Below, one piece after another: positions 15,890 to 24,486 of a stretch of DNA of 59,432 nt. The notes under the pieces were generated by a model. That model searched no databases, was not told the origin of the DNA, and saw only the letters and a program-made list of their open reading frames with translations. Position 1 is the first letter of the stretch. Each line of letters starts with the position of its first letter. This DNA comes from Gilvibacter sp. GTDB lineage: Bacteria > Bacteroidota > Bacteroidia > Flavobacteriales > Flavobacteriaceae. The stretch spans positions 1 to 59,432 of the forward strand of contig NZ_JABSPU010000012.1 of the NCBI RefSeq assembly GCF_013214815.1, written 5' to 3'. The translations under genes and the position numbers were made by a program.

Positions 15890-16795
15890 ATGAAACCCTT
15901 AAAAGCACCAATAACACCCTTGATTACTGCCCCAAATGGCGCGCAATTAGACCTTTTAAGGGAGGATCTCTTGGGGGGAGCTGTACAGGGTAATAAGTAC
16001 CGGAAGTTGTACTATAACCTTCATGAGGCACAAGAGCTAGACAGCGAAGCGCTGTTGAGTTTTGGTGGAGCCTACAGCAATCACATTGCTGCTCTTGCAG
16101 TGGCAGCAGCCGAGTATGGTATGAGGTCCATAGGGATCATCCGCGGAGACGAACTACAACACAAGTGGGAAGCGAATCCCACCTTACGCAAAGCCGTTGA
16201 CCTGGGTATGGAGTTGATTTTTGTTTCTCGTCAGGAGTATCGTCTCAGAAATCAAAAGGAATATCTGGACGAATTGCAAGGTCGTTTTCCGAAGGCATAC
16301 CTCATTCCTGAAGGCGGAACCAACGCCTTGGCGCTTAAAGGTTGTGGTGAGATACTCGGAGCACATACCATTGACTATGATTATCTCTGCGTTTCTGTGG
16401 GAACAGGAGGAACCTTAGCGGGAATTAGCCAGGCGGCACCGGAGCATCAAAAGTTGATTGGATTCTCTTCTCTTAAAGGCGATTTTATGGTTGATGAGGT
16501 TGCTCAATGGACCACTACGAGCAATTGGGAGTTGAATACAGATTACGCCTTTGGGGGTTACGGTAAAATAACTGCCCCGCTGATCGCGTTTATAAATCAA
16601 TTTAAACAAGCATACGGAATTTCCTTGGATCCGGTCTATACTGGGAAAATGCTTTTTGGACTTTTTGAGCTGTTAAAAGCGAACAGATTTCCTGAAAAAT
16701 CTCGTATTTTAGCGGTGCATACCGGAGGTCTTCAAGGCATAGCAGGAATGCGACAAAAAATTGCCCAAAAAGGTCTTCCGCCGCTCGAAATCTAA
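15890..16795 (+). CDS. PLP-dependent enzyme of the ACC deaminase / D-cysteine desulfhydrase family
   Basis: A 301-residue fold-type II PLP enzyme. The PLP lysine is Lys36 in VQGNKYRKL, and the following SFGGAYSNH block is the substrate/phosphate-binding loop shared by ACC deaminase and D-cysteine desulfhydrase. The glycine loop VGTGGTLAG (near residue 170) binds the PLP phosphate. Family members break down D-cysteine, ACC or related amino acids to 2-oxoacids and ammonia; the substrate here cannot be decided by eye. It is followed 3 bases later by a peptidoglycan hydrolase lipoprotein and then hemL, a common flavobacterial arrangement in my recollection. Confidence 0.88.
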   Translation: MKPLKAPITPLITAPNGAQLDLLREDLLGGAVQGNKYRKLYYNLHEAQELDSEALLSFGGAYSNHIAALAVAAAEYGMRSIGIIRGDELQHKWEANPTLRKAVDLGMELIFVSRQEYRLRNQKEYLDELQGRFPKAYLIPEGGTNALALKGCGEILGAHTIDYDYLCVSVGTGGTLAGISQAAPEHQKLIGFSSLKGDFMVDEVAQWTTTSNWELNTDYAFGGYGKITAPLIAFINQFKQAYGISLDPVYTGKMLFGLFELLKANRFPEKSRILAVHTGGLQGIAGMRQKIAQKGLPPLEI

Positions 16796-16798
16796 GCT

Positions 16799-17668
16799 AT
16801 GGTTATCCGCATATTTGCCCTACTTTTTACTTTTGGTTTACTGTTGAGTTCATGTGGGTCAAAAAAGAAAACGACTCAAAGAAGAACCAAACCACGTACA
16901 ACGCAAACAACATCGACAAAACCAGATACCTCTGGGCAAACCACCACGACTGCTGCGGGAAGTTCAACTGGGCAACAAGATCAACCAGATACCACTCAGG
17001 CCACTCCAAAGGATTTGACCTATGCAGAAGCGGTTGCCTGGTATATTAAAACTTTTAGTCAGGTGGCGCAACAGGAAATGGAACTCTACAAGATTCCGGC
17101 AAGTATTACCATGGCCCAGGGAATTTTAGAATCTGGAGCCGGAAGGAGTGATCTCACCCAGCGAGCCAACAATCATTTCGGTATAAAATGTCATACCCAA
17201 TGGACGGGAGAGCGCGTTTATCATGACGATGACGAATTACAGGAATGTTTTAGAAAATACATTGATGCCAAGTATTCCTTTAGAGATCATTCGCTCTTTT
17301 TAACCGAACGCAGACGCTACAGCGGTTTGTTTGATCTGGCGATTGATGATTACAAAGGCTGGGCCCGAGGTTTAAAACGTGCAGGATATGCAACAGATCC
17401 AAAGTATCCGAACAAACTCATCAGCATTATTGAACGCTATCAGCTTTACAGATTGGATGAGGAAGTTTTAGCGGGGGGAGCTATTAGTGGAGGAGGTTCT
17501 TCTACCACAAATCCAGCCCGAACCACTTATGTAGTAAAACAAGGAGACACTTTATATAGTATTGCCCGCAGGCACAACCTGAGCGTTGATGCGCTAAAGG
17601 CCAAAAACGGACTGACTTCCAACACCATTTCTATTGGTCAAACCTTGGATGTGGGTTCTGAAAACTAA
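16799..17668 (+). CDS. Glucosaminidase (GH73-type) lipoprotein with LysM domain
   Basis: A peptidoglycan hydrolase of 289 residues. The signal peptide ends in lipobox LLSSC, giving a lipoprotein. A Thr/Gln/Ser-rich linker covers about residues 20-70. The glucosaminidase domain (about 80-225) has ITMAQGILESGAGRS with the likely catalytic Glu and the NHFGIKCH block, then YSFRDHSLFL. The C-terminal LysM domain (about 240-285) reads TYVVKQGDTLYSIARRHNLS and binds glycan. It probably trims the cell wall during growth or division. It lies between an ACC deaminase-like gene and hemL with gaps of 3 and 6 bases, so they are co-transcribed. Confidence 0.92.
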   Translation: MVIRIFALLFTFGLLLSSCGSKKKTTQRRTKPRTTQTTSTKPDTSGQTTTTAAGSSTGQQDQPDTTQATPKDLTYAEAVAWYIKTFSQVAQQEMELYKIPASITMAQGILESGAGRSDLTQRANNHFGIKCHTQWTGERVYHDDDELQECFRKYIDAKYSFRDHSLFLTERRRYSGLFDLAIDDYKGWARGLKRAGYATDPKYPNKLISIIERYQLYRLDEEVLAGGAISGGGSSTTNPARTTYVVKQGDTLYSIARRHNLSVDALKAKNGLTSNTISIGQTLDVGSEN

Positions 17669-17674
17669 TTAGCT

Positions 17675-18964
17675 ATGATTTACAAACGCAGCAGCGCCTT
17701 ATTTGCAGAGGCCGCGCAGTATATTCCAGGGGGGGTGAACTCTCCGGTAAGAGCCTTTAAAGCCGTTGGTGGCGATCCGATCTTTGTGGAACGCGCTGAG
17801 GGAGCTTATCTTTATGGTGAAGACGGCAATACCCTTATTGATTATATCAGTTCTTGGGGACCGATGATCTTGGGGCATGCCTATGCTCCTGTGATTGATG
17901 CGATCAAGGAAAGAGCTGAAAAGGGAACATCTTATGGAATGCCTACAGCTTTGGAAACTGAAATTGCCAAGTTAGCTGTGGAAATGGTTCCGGGAATTGA
18001 TAAGATCCGTTTTGTGAATAGCGGAACAGAGGCCTGTATGAGTGCCATTCGTTTGGCCAGAGGATATACGGGGCGTGAAAAGATCATCAAGTTCGCCGGC
18101 TGTTATCACGGACATAGTGATTCGTTTTTGATTCAAGCGGGTAGTGGTGCCGTTACTTTTGGAAACCCCAACAGTCCTGGAGTCACTCAAGGAACTGCGA
18201 AGGATACTTTGTTGGCTAGATACAATGACCTGGAGCAGGTCAAAGAGATCATTGCAGCAAATCCTGGAGAGATCGCAGCGATCATTCTGGAGCCTGTAGC
18301 TGGGAATATGGGATGTATTCCTCCTGCAGATGGATTTTTAGCAGGCTTGAGGTCTTTATGTGATCAACAAGAGATCCTTTTGATCTTTGATGAGGTGATG
18401 ACTGGCTTTAGATTGGCTGCTGGTGGTGTACAAGAACTTATGGACATTCGTGCGGATCTGGTGACCTTTGGAAAGGTGATCGGAGGAGGTTTACCGGTAG
18501 GTGCCTTTGCCGGACCAGCGCACATCATGAGTCATTTGGCTCCAGAAGGTCCGGTATATCAAGCCGGGACTTTAAGTGGTAACCCTCTTGCCATGGCTGC
18601 TGGATTAAGCATGTTGACTACACTTCACAAAAAACCAGAAGTATTTACAAGCTTGAATGAAAAGACTGCTTATCTGCACCGCGGTGTAGAAGAAGGTTTG
18701 GCTGCAAGTGGTTTGGACTATTCCATCAACAGATTGGGGTCCATGATCTCTGTACACTTTAGTCCAACGCCCGTAACTGATTTTGACACTGCAGCGCTTG
18801 GAAATAATGACAACTTTAAAAAGTATTTTCACAGCATGTTGCGCCAAGGAATCTACTTGCCGCCGTCTGCCTTTGAATCTTGGTTCCTCAATGACGCCTT
18901 GTCCTATGAGGATATTGACAAGACCATTACAGCCTCAAACAACGCCCTTAAGGAATTGACATAA
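17675..18964 (+). CDS. hemL: Glutamate-1-semialdehyde 2,1-aminomutase
   Basis: Makes 5-aminolevulinate from glutamate-1-semialdehyde, an early step of haem synthesis by the C5 route. The 429-residue chain has the family start [23 protein letters not shown], the PLP-binding blocks [17 protein letters not shown] and [12 protein letters not shown], and the Schiff-base Lys267 in [13 protein letters not shown]. Length is normal for the family. It is the last gene of a three-gene plus-strand unit and is followed directly by a strong hairpin terminator. Confidence 0.97.
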   Translation: MIYKRSSALFAEAAQYIPGGVNSPVRAFKAVGGDPIFVERAEGAYLYGEDGNTLIDYISSWGPMILGHAYAPVIDAIKERAEKGTSYGMPTALETEIAKLAVEMVPGIDKIRFVNSGTEACMSAIRLARGYTGREKIIKFAGCYHGHSDSFLIQAGSGAVTFGNPNSPGVTQGTAKDTLLARYNDLEQVKEIIAANPGEIAAIILEPVAGNMGCIPPADGFLAGLRSLCDQQEILLIFDEVMTGFRLAAGGVQELMDIRADLVTFGKVIGGGLPVGAFAGPAHIMSHLAPEGPVYQAGTLSGNPLAMAAGLSMLTTLHKKPEVFTSLNEKTAYLHRGVEEGLAASGLDYSINRLGSMISVHFSPTPVTDFDTAALGNNDNFKKYFHSMLRQGIYLPPSAFESWFLNDALSYEDIDKTITASNNALKELT

Positions 18965-18995
18965 AAAAAAGCGCTCCGTTAGGAAGCGCTTTTTT
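18965..18995. terminator. Bidirectional intrinsic terminator after hemL
   Basis: AAAAAAGCGCT (18965-18975) pairs with AGCGCTTTTTT (18985-18995) around a 9-base loop. With A on one side and T on the other it can stop both the hemL transcript and the convergent minus-strand gene. Confidence 0.9.
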
Positions 18996-19011
18996 CTTAT
19001 CGTTTAAATGG

Positions 19012-19356
19012 TTACTGCTTGCGCAACCATTTTTTGTATTGCTTGTCAGTAAGCGTCTCTTTCATGCTGTTGTTGAAGTTCTCCTCCAGTTTACGAGCAA
19101 CATGAGCAACGTTCGGGTTGTTAGGGTCTTTTCCCTTAACACTCTTTCTGTATTCTACTTCACGCTTTACAATAGCGCGGAACAAGGTGCGTTCTTGCTC
19201 ATCGCTTAAGTTCAGGTCTTTGTCCAATTGAGCCAATTCCGCCTTAGCCATTTCATCTGGCTTATCTCCACTTGCAGTAAACGTTTGTCCATTCATGGTT
19301 TGGGAAAACAATCCAAGTACCAAGGTCAAAAGCGCTAATTTGAAAATACGTTTCAT
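19012..19356 (-). CDS. Small secreted helical protein
   Basis: A 114-residue exported protein with a signal peptide (MKRIFKLALLTLVLGLFSQ, cleavage near NGQ). The mature part is charged and helical, with KAELAQLDKDLNLSDEQERTLFRAIVKREVEYRKS and a C-terminal TLTDKQYKKWLRKQ. The motif of predicted helices separated by LSDEQ/LTDKQ resembles periplasmic Spy/CpxP-like LTxxQ proteins, and the neighbouring gene has the same style, so both may be envelope stress or chaperone-type factors. That role is an inference. Confidence 0.7.
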   Translation of the reverse strand: MKRIFKLALLTLVLGLFSQTMNGQTFTASGDKPDEMAKAELAQLDKDLNLSDEQERTLFRAIVKREVEYRKSVKGKDPNNPNVAHVARKLEENFNNSMKETLTDKQYKKWLRKQ

Positions 19357-19473
19357 TTCTTAAATTTTTTGTTTAGTTCAAGCAGGAACCTTTGGGGGCA
19401 TTAGTGCCATCTAGGCCGTCCTGAGTGTACTAATGTACTAAATATTTACTTACAAGAAAGGGTTTACAAGAAT

Positions 19474-19514
19474 AAAGCCAAAAACACGTTTTTCATCCGT
19501 TTTTTTGGCTTTTT
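19474..19514 (-). terminator. Hairpin terminator after the 19991 gene
   Basis: AAAGCCAAAAAC (19474-19485) pairs with GTTTTTTTGGCTTT (from 19499). Read on the minus strand, the stem GCCAAAAAAAC is followed by TTTATT. It sits 25 bases past the stop of the minus-strand gene 19539-19991. Confidence 0.7.
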
Positions 19515-19538
19515 CAACTACAAATCAACTGTTAAAAT

Positions 19539-19991
19539 TTACTTTCTCTTGGCATGTCTTCCTTTACGACCGCGTTTTCTTTGGTGTTGCATTTTCTCCC
19601 ATTTCTCATATTGATCCGCATTTAAGATCGACTTGATCTCGGCTTTAATGGCAATCTTTTTGTCCAAGGCGGCGTCCATTTTATCAAAGCGTTCTTCCGT
19701 AGTGAGTTTTTTGATCTCATCGGCTTCTTTACGCGCTTTGACTGCTTCCATCATCGCTTTTTTGTCTTGAGCTATTTTGGTTTGTACTTCCAACATGGCG
19801 ACTTGTTGATCAGCATCCAAATCCAATGCTAAAGTGAGCTTTTTGGTTTCTAATTGCGCCAGTTGTTCTGCGCTAAAATCTTTGAGCATTTCTGCTTGGG
19901 GGCCGTGTTGTGGGTTATGACCTCGGTGTCCACGTTGTGCAAAAGCTGCTGTGGTGGTAAGGGCGAGCATAAGGATTAAAATATTCTTCAT
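19539..19991 (-). CDS. Secreted His/Lys-rich Spy-like helical protein
   Basis: A 150-residue exported protein. The ATG at 19991 begins a signal peptide (MKNILILMLALTTTAAFAQ); the frame opens 45 bases earlier but those residues are not signal-like. A His/Gly patch (RGHRGHNPQHGPQ) follows, then long charged helices with FSAEQLAQLETKKLTLALDL, LTTEERFDKMDAAL and LNADQYEKWEKMQ, and a very basic tail (RKRGRKGRHAKRK). The repeated L-x-x-[ED]-Q pattern matches the Spy/CpxP family of periplasmic chaperone or metal-stress proteins. The His patch could bind metal. The neighbouring 19012-19356 gene is similar in style, so they may be distant paralogues. Confidence 0.72.
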   Translation of the reverse strand: MKNILILMLALTTTAAFAQRGHRGHNPQHGPQAEMLKDFSAEQLAQLETKKLTLALDLDADQQVAMLEVQTKIAQDKKAMMEAVKARKEADEIKKLTTEERFDKMDAALDKKIAIKAEIKSILNADQYEKWEKMQHQRKRGRKGRHAKRK

Positions 19992-20106
19992 GATTTCTAA
20001 AGTTTTAATGTTTTGTTTGCCCTTATGACTATACAAAATCCCAAGCGTTTAATCTGCCTGAGAATTCTTAACACTAATTAACTTTAGAGTACAAAAATTT
20101 GGATAT

Positions 20107-20132
20107 AAAAAAACCGCCTTGAAGGGCGGTTT
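20107..20132 (-). terminator. Intrinsic terminator of the diheme cytochrome gene
   Basis: AAACCGCC (20111-20118) pairs with GGCGGTTT (20125-20132) around TTGAAG. On the minus strand the stem is followed by a run of T (20107-20113). It lies 21 bases beyond the stop codon at 20153. Confidence 0.9.
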
Positions 20133-20152
20133 AAAATTTCTTAATGTTGCGC

Positions 20153-21085
20153 TTAGTCTAGTGACTCCAAATATTCAACCAACATAGTTACTGCTTCCTC
20201 ATGCACTACGGTTCGGCCTAACTGAGGCATACGATAGTTTACTAAAGTAGAGAGTGTTCTGGCTTCAATTTCTCCGCGATTGGCATAAATACCTGAATCG
20301 TCAAAGGCGGTCTCATAGCGGAAGTCCATATCAAAGGTTCCTACCACACCATCAGGATTATGACAGTGCGCACAGTTGATGTCCATATAGGCTCTTGCGC
20401 GCTCTTCCAAGGTGTAAGCAGTGTCGTCCTCCCAATCTGGCAATAGGGCCAAAGAAGCTGGGTCTGGAGCAAAGGTCAAAATACCTTCATTGATGAAGTA
20501 CTGCAATTGGTTGATGTTCACATACTCGTTATTCGGATTGAAGTTCAAGCTGCGAAGCTTAGGTCCAATTGGCGTAGTAACCGCGTTGTTGAAGTGACAT
20601 ACAATACATTCAGAACGAGAAGGAATGATATAGTCCACATTACGAGTTACTCCATTGCTATCGATATAGCTGATGTAATAAAAGGTTGTGGCAATTAATG
20701 TCTTGTCTGGAAAATCAGGCAATTGATCGTCTCCGGCATACTCCATGGACTGGCCGTTTGGCAGGCGGATCAAACGCTGCTTGGCTGCGTAGTCTGTAAA
20801 AAGACCAGAGTTTAATTCGTAAAGATAAACTCCATCACGAGGAGTAAGATCACTTAAGTTGCCATCAAATACAGGCAATTCTGAAAGCTTGTCTGTAAAA
20901 TCTACTGGATCCGGATCTGTAGTAGTGTCTCCTCCGCCAGTGGTGTCATCAGTTGGGTCCGTGGTGTCATCCGTGGTGGAAGTATCGTCTGTGGTCGTGT
21001 CGTCGCTAGGCGAGTAGTTGTCATCGCTACAGGCGGTCACAGCCAACGCCAAAGCGAAGAAAAAGATAAGTCGGTAAAGTTTCAT
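20153..21085 (-). CDS. Diheme c-type cytochrome lipoprotein
   Basis: A 310-residue lipoprotein with lipobox AVTAC (Cys19), then a 40-residue Asp/Thr linker (repeats of TTDD and DPTDDTT). Two haem-attachment motifs are visible: C160-IV-C163-H164 and C238-AH-C241-H242. The second is followed by NPDGVVGTFDMDF, and YRMPQLG near residue 285 has a Met that could be the sixth haem ligand. The arrangement is similar to the SO2930/HNE_0200 family of diheme cytochromes often paired with a parallel beta-helix protein, although no such partner is next door. It would carry electrons in the periplasm, tethered to a membrane. The family name is tentative; the haem motifs are certain. Confidence 0.85.
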   Translation of the reverse strand: MKLYRLIFFFALALAVTACSDDNYSPSDDTTTDDTSTTDDTTDPTDDTTGGGDTTTDPDPVDFTDKLSELPVFDGNLSDLTPRDGVYLYELNSGLFTDYAAKQRLIRLPNGQSMEYAGDDQLPDFPDKTLIATTFYYISYIDSNGVTRNVDYIIPSRSECIVCHFNNAVTTPIGPKLRSLNFNPNNEYVNINQLQYFINEGILTFAPDPASLALLPDWEDDTAYTLEERARAYMDINCAHCHNPDGVVGTFDMDFRYETAFDDSGIYANRGEIEARTLSTLVNYRMPQLGRTVVHEEAVTMLVEYLESLD

Positions 21086-21155
21086 AGCGTAAAAATGTTG
21101 CTAAATATACCAAAACCAAGGGGATATCAAAAACCTGAAATTGCTTTACTCAGGC

Positions 21156-21193
21156 AAACGACCATTTAACTCAGAGAAATGACCATTTAACTC
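21156..21193 (+). promoter_or_regulatory. Tandem direct repeat, LytTR-type operator candidate
   Basis: GACCATTTAACTC occurs at 21160-21172 and again at 21181-21193, preceded in both by AAA plus one variable base, so 16 of 17 positions match. The start-to-start distance is 21 bases, two helical turns. ACCATTTAA resembles the LytTR-domain half-site [TA][AC][CA]GTTN[AG][TG], and LytTR proteins bind direct repeats with this spacing. A weaker third copy may lie at 21139-21151. The sites are 32 bases upstream of a possible -7 element on the plus strand, and 75 bases upstream of the minus-strand cytochrome gene start. Confidence 0.55.
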
Positions 21194-21224
21194 GATGTAG
21201 GTTTTATGAATTGCCACACTGTGT

Positions 21225-21232
21225 TACTTTCG
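21225..21232 (+). promoter_or_regulatory. Possible -7 element driving the candidate RNA
   Basis: TACTTTCG (21225-21232) differs by one base from the TAnnTTTG consensus. Transcription would begin near 21237, placing the direct repeats at about -77 to -44, a normal place for an activator. Confidence 0.4.
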
Positions 21233-21237
21233 AATCA

Positions 21238-21411
21238 AGTTCTTTTAAACACTACAACTCGTCAAGAGTTTCACTATAGCAAACCAACGGCAGTCAGCAG
21301 GCCATATTGTTTAATTAGTCCTGTATTCTGCACAGCTCAAAGCCTGTTGTCGCCTTGGTTGCACAAAGCATTGCTTTCTTAAGTAAGGTAAGGAAGTAGT
21401 TTTTATTTTTT
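21238..21411 (+). ncRNA. Candidate structured RNA with its own terminator
   Basis: About 174 bases with three stems in order. Hairpin 1 is AACTC (21256-21260) with GAGTT (21266-21270) around GTCAA. Stem 2 is long and interrupted: GCAA/TTGC, CCAA/TTGG, GGC/GCC and CAGGC/GCCTG join 21279-21302 to 21342-21362 with a bulged A, a bulged C and one internal loop. Hairpin 3 is CTTTCTTA (21374-21381) with TAAGGAAG (21389-21396), followed by a T-rich tract to 21411, an intrinsic terminator. No convincing reading frame crosses it. It may be a free small RNA (a 6S-like RNA such as 6S-Flavo is one possibility) or a leader of the M14 peptidase gene that terminates early. The remaining 112 bases to the peptidase start hold only a weak CCCTT/AAGGG hairpin and a T-run near 21470. 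Confidence 0.45.
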
Positions 21412-21523
21412 GGTTGGAAGTTCATCGCCTCTAAGTTACCCTTTGCCAAGGGGGGGCTTAGGGGCGGTGTTTTTTATGGACTAATATTTCCGTAATTTTA
21501 TGCTTCAACCAAACACTTTACTC

Positions 21524-24052
21524 ATGCGAAAGTTTCTTTCCCTTACCATCCTTTCTTTTTTATTGCTGATTCCGGCTGCGCAGGCACAAGATTATTTCTT
21601 GAAGGATCAAGGTCCTTTTAATCCTGACATTCCTTCTCCAGAGGCCTATTTGGAGTACCCTATCGGATCTCAACATACCCGCCACGATATGATGGTAGCT
21701 TATTTTAAAATGCTCGCACAAGTGTCTGACCGCGCAACAATAGCCACTTATGGAAAGACTCATGAGGGTCGTAAGTTGGTGATGTTGACTATTTCAACTC
21801 CAGCAAACTTGCAAAATCTTGAAACTATAAAAGCGGAACATTTAAAGTATGTAGATCCCAAGCAATCTCCGAGCGCCTACGAGAGTTTGCCCATCTTTAT
21901 TCAGTTAGGATATAATGTGCATGGAAACGAACCTTCTGGAGGGGAAGCTGCATTGCTCACCGCCTATACTTTGGTGGCTTCTAACAATCCTCAAGTACTC
22001 AACTATTTGGAGAACGGGATCATTATGATTGATCCTACCATCAATCCTGACGGGCGTGACAGACATACCCAATGGGCCAATCAATACAAGGCAAATCCTT
22101 TGGTTTCTGATCCTATGGATGCAGAGCACTGGGAAGCATGGCCAAGAGGGCGTACCAACCATTACTGGTTTGATCTCAACAGAGATTGGTTGTTGGGAAT
22201 CAACCCAGAAAGTCGTGGGAAGCTCAATTGGTACCACCAATGGTATCCGAATGTGGTTACCGATTTTCACGAGATGGGCACCAATTCCACCTATTTCTTT
22301 GAACCGATGAAACCCATCGGGTCCTTAGATCCTATTATGCCCAAAGAAAACTATGAGGACCTAAACAATCTTTTTGCAACCTATTATGAAGACGCTTTAA
22401 ACGGAATTGGGTCTTTCTATTATACCAAGGAATCCTTTGACGGAACCTATCCCGGTTATGGGTCTTCCTATCCGGACTTGCAAGGGGCTTTAGCGCTTTT
22501 ATTTGAGCAGGCGAGTTCCCGCGGGCATGTCCAAGAAACTGCTTTTGGAGAGATTACCTTTCCGTTTACCATCAGAAACCAATACACTTCTAGCATGGCT
22601 ACCGTGCAGGCTGCTGTTGAGAATAAAGGTACGCTTAGAAAATACCAACAAGACTTCTTTAAATCCGCAGTAAACGAAAAGGCGCCTACGGGCTATGCTG
22701 CTTATGCCTTTAATAAAGGAACAGACGGCAACCGCATGAAGGCCTTTATTGACAAATTGTTGTTGCATGAAATTGAGGTCTACAAAAGCGGCGATCAATA
22801 TTCAGTGCCTTTGGCCCAGCCACAACGTCGTATGGTGCAGTCTTTCTTTGAAACTTATAAAAGCTATCGTGATTCGGTGTTCTATGACGCCTCTTCTTGG
22901 AGTGTTGCTAATTTTTACAATGTTCCTTACCGAGGGCAAACGCGCAATCCGGGAGGCACACCAGTGACTTCCACAGATGGAATAACCAATGTGAAGAATG
23001 TGCCGCAAAGCGGTTATGCTTATTTAATGGATTGGAACGATTATAATGCGCCAGCTGCTTTGCACCATTTTCAGTCTAAAGGCATCGTGGTGAATGCTGC
23101 CTTTAAGCCTTTTAGTATAGTGACGCATGCAGGAGAACAATCCTTTGATTATGGAACAGTGATGATTCCGGTTTCAAAACAAAGCCTGTCAGCTGCAGAA
23201 GTTTATACCATCATTAAAGAGGCTGAAGCTGCTTTTGAAGTACCTCTGTATGCTGTAAATACCGGTTTTAGTGCAAAGGGAATTGATCTGGGAAGCAACA
23301 ATTTTAGAGCATTGGATCAACCCAAGGCAGCTATGCTTATTGGGAATGGCGTTAATTCTTATGAGGCAGGAGAAGTGTGGCATTTGTTGGATACGCGGGT
23401 GCGTATGCCGATAACTAAAATACAAATGCGCGCCTTTTCTTTTGCTGACCTGGATCGTTACAACACCTTAGTAATGGTCTCTGGAAGTTATCGCGAACTG
23501 GATTCTACGCAGATAGATCGACTAAAATCTTGGGTGGGACAAGGCAATACCTTGATCACCATTGCCAATGCATCGCGCTGGGCGGTAAGTAGAAAATTGG
23601 TCAATGAAAAGTTCACCCAGAGTAAAGATAAAAAAGACACTACTGTAGAGCGCAAGCCTTATGTGGATGCCGGTGAGAATATTGGCCGTGAACGTGTAGG
23701 TGGAGTTATTTTAGAGACCGATTTGGATCTGACCCATCCGCTTGGATTTGGATACACTTCCTCGCGTTTACCGGTCTACAAAAACAACTTGGTCTTTTTG
23801 CAACCTAGTTCAAGTTCATACAGTACGGTAGCCAAGTATACAGCCAGTCCACATATTGATGGATTTATTTCTCCAGATAATCTGGAGCAGATGATCAAGC
23901 CTTCTGCCTCGCTTATTGTAAGTCCTGTAGGTGGCGGTCGTGTGGTGATGTTTGCAGACAACCCGAACTTTAGAGGTTCGTGGTACGGTACCAACCGTCT
24001 GTTTTTAAATGCCCTATTCTTAGGGTCGGAGATCAGAGTGCCTAGGGATTAA
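21524..24052 (+). CDS. Secreted M14-family zinc carboxypeptidase
   Basis: An exported metallopeptidase of about 842 residues. The ATG at 21524 gives MRKFLSLTILSFLLLIPAAQAQ, a good signal peptide; the frame extends 8 codons further upstream but those add nothing signal-like. The M14 zinc ligands are visible in NVHGNEPSG (His and Glu) and the later DFHEMG (His). The substrate-binding Asn-Arg is in FDLNRDW. The Glu of FEQASSRG is a plausible catalytic residue. The C-terminal half (about residues 500-840) contains a segment (YNTLVMVSGSYRELDSTQID) similar to class I glutamine-amidotransferase-like folds found attached to M14 peptidases. It faces the periplasm or the outside and degrades peptides. 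It is convergent with the DCC-family gene with no gap. Confidence 0.92.
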   Translation: MRKFLSLTILSFLLLIPAAQAQDYFLKDQGPFNPDIPSPEAYLEYPIGSQHTRHDMMVAYFKMLAQVSDRATIATYGKTHEGRKLVMLTISTPANLQNLETIKAEHLKYVDPKQSPSAYESLPIFIQLGYNVHGNEPSGGEAALLTAYTLVASNNPQVLNYLENGIIMIDPTINPDGRDRHTQWANQYKANPLVSDPMDAEHWEAWPRGRTNHYWFDLNRDWLLGINPESRGKLNWYHQWYPNVVTDFHEMGTNSTYFFEPMKPIGSLDPIMPKENYEDLNNLFATYYEDALNGIGSFYYTKESFDGTYPGYGSSYPDLQGALALLFEQASSRGHVQETAFGEITFPFTIRNQYTSSMATVQAAVENKGTLRKYQQDFFKSAVNEKAPTGYAAYAFNKGTDGNRMKAFIDKLLLHEIEVYKSGDQYSVPLAQPQRRMVQSFFETYKSYRDSVFYDASSWSVANFYNVPYRGQTRNPGGTPVTSTDGITNVKNVPQSGYAYLMDWNDYNAPAALHHFQSKGIVVNAAFKPFSIVTHAGEQSFDYGTVMIPVSKQSLSAAEVYTIIKEAEAAFEVPLYAVNTGFSAKGIDLGSNNFRALDQPKAAMLIGNGVNSYEAGEVWHLLDTRVRMPITKIQMRAFSFADLDRYNTLVMVSGSYRELDSTQIDRLKSWVGQGNTLITIANASRWAVSRKLVNEKFTQSKDKKDTTVERKPYVDAGENIGRERVGGVILETDLDLTHPLGFGYTSSRLPVYKNNLVFLQPSSSSYSTVAKYTASPHIDGFISPDNLEQMIKPSASLIVSPVGGGRVVMFADNPNFRGSWYGTNRLFLNALFLGSEIRVPRD

Positions 24053-24439
24053 CTATTTCAAAGAAATAGCACAACTGCTAGAGCTGCCAAACCAACGGAC
24101 GCGATTTTTGTAAGCCGTCTTGTAGATATAATCACGGATCAATCTTGGAATAAAGGCCAATAAAGCAGTCACCCGTTTCCATTTATCGATCTTACCAACT
24201 ACGCGCAGAAAGCCGTCGGAGTGCGTGTGTACTCCGTTTTGGTCAATGAGTATCACCGTTTCAAGTCTTTCGGTATTAAAACCGAATTGCTTTAGATATT
24301 CTTGACCTTTTGGAGATTGAAAAGGGACAAAGCTAAAGAGGTCCGCTGGAGCAAATTTTAGCAGCCAACCTACAACGCCGTTGCAGAGGTTGCATTCTCC
24401 GTCAAAAATGATAATGTCTTTTGTAGTTGTAGTTTCCAT
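24053..24439 (-). CDS. DCC-family thiol-disulfide oxidoreductase-like protein (DUF393)
   Basis: A 128-residue protein. The start IIIFDGECNLCNGVVGWLLK carries the DxxCxxC motif (Asp then Cys-x-x-Cys) that names the DCC family. Later conserved parts are FVPFQSPKGQEYL and the hydrophobic RVTALLAFIPRLIRDYIYK. The fold is thioredoxin-like, but the true activity of DCC proteins has not been firmly shown in the members I know. It stands as a single minus-strand gene, convergent with the M14 peptidase gene and without spacing. Confidence 0.88.
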   Translation of the reverse strand: METTTTKDIIIFDGECNLCNGVVGWLLKFAPADLFSFVPFQSPKGQEYLKQFGFNTERLETVILIDQNGVHTHSDGFLRVVGKIDKWKRVTALLAFIPRLIRDYIYKTAYKNRVRWFGSSSSCAISLK

Positions 24440-24486
24440 GATGCCTATGTAGTCGTAGGCGATAAGGCTCGCATTACAGTTAGCGG

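Noticed and set aside
20931-21030. Tandem repeat or CRISPR-like unit in the minus-strand cytochrome gene
   Set aside because: The repetition is an in-frame Asp/Thr codon linker following a lipobox, not a repeat-spacer array.
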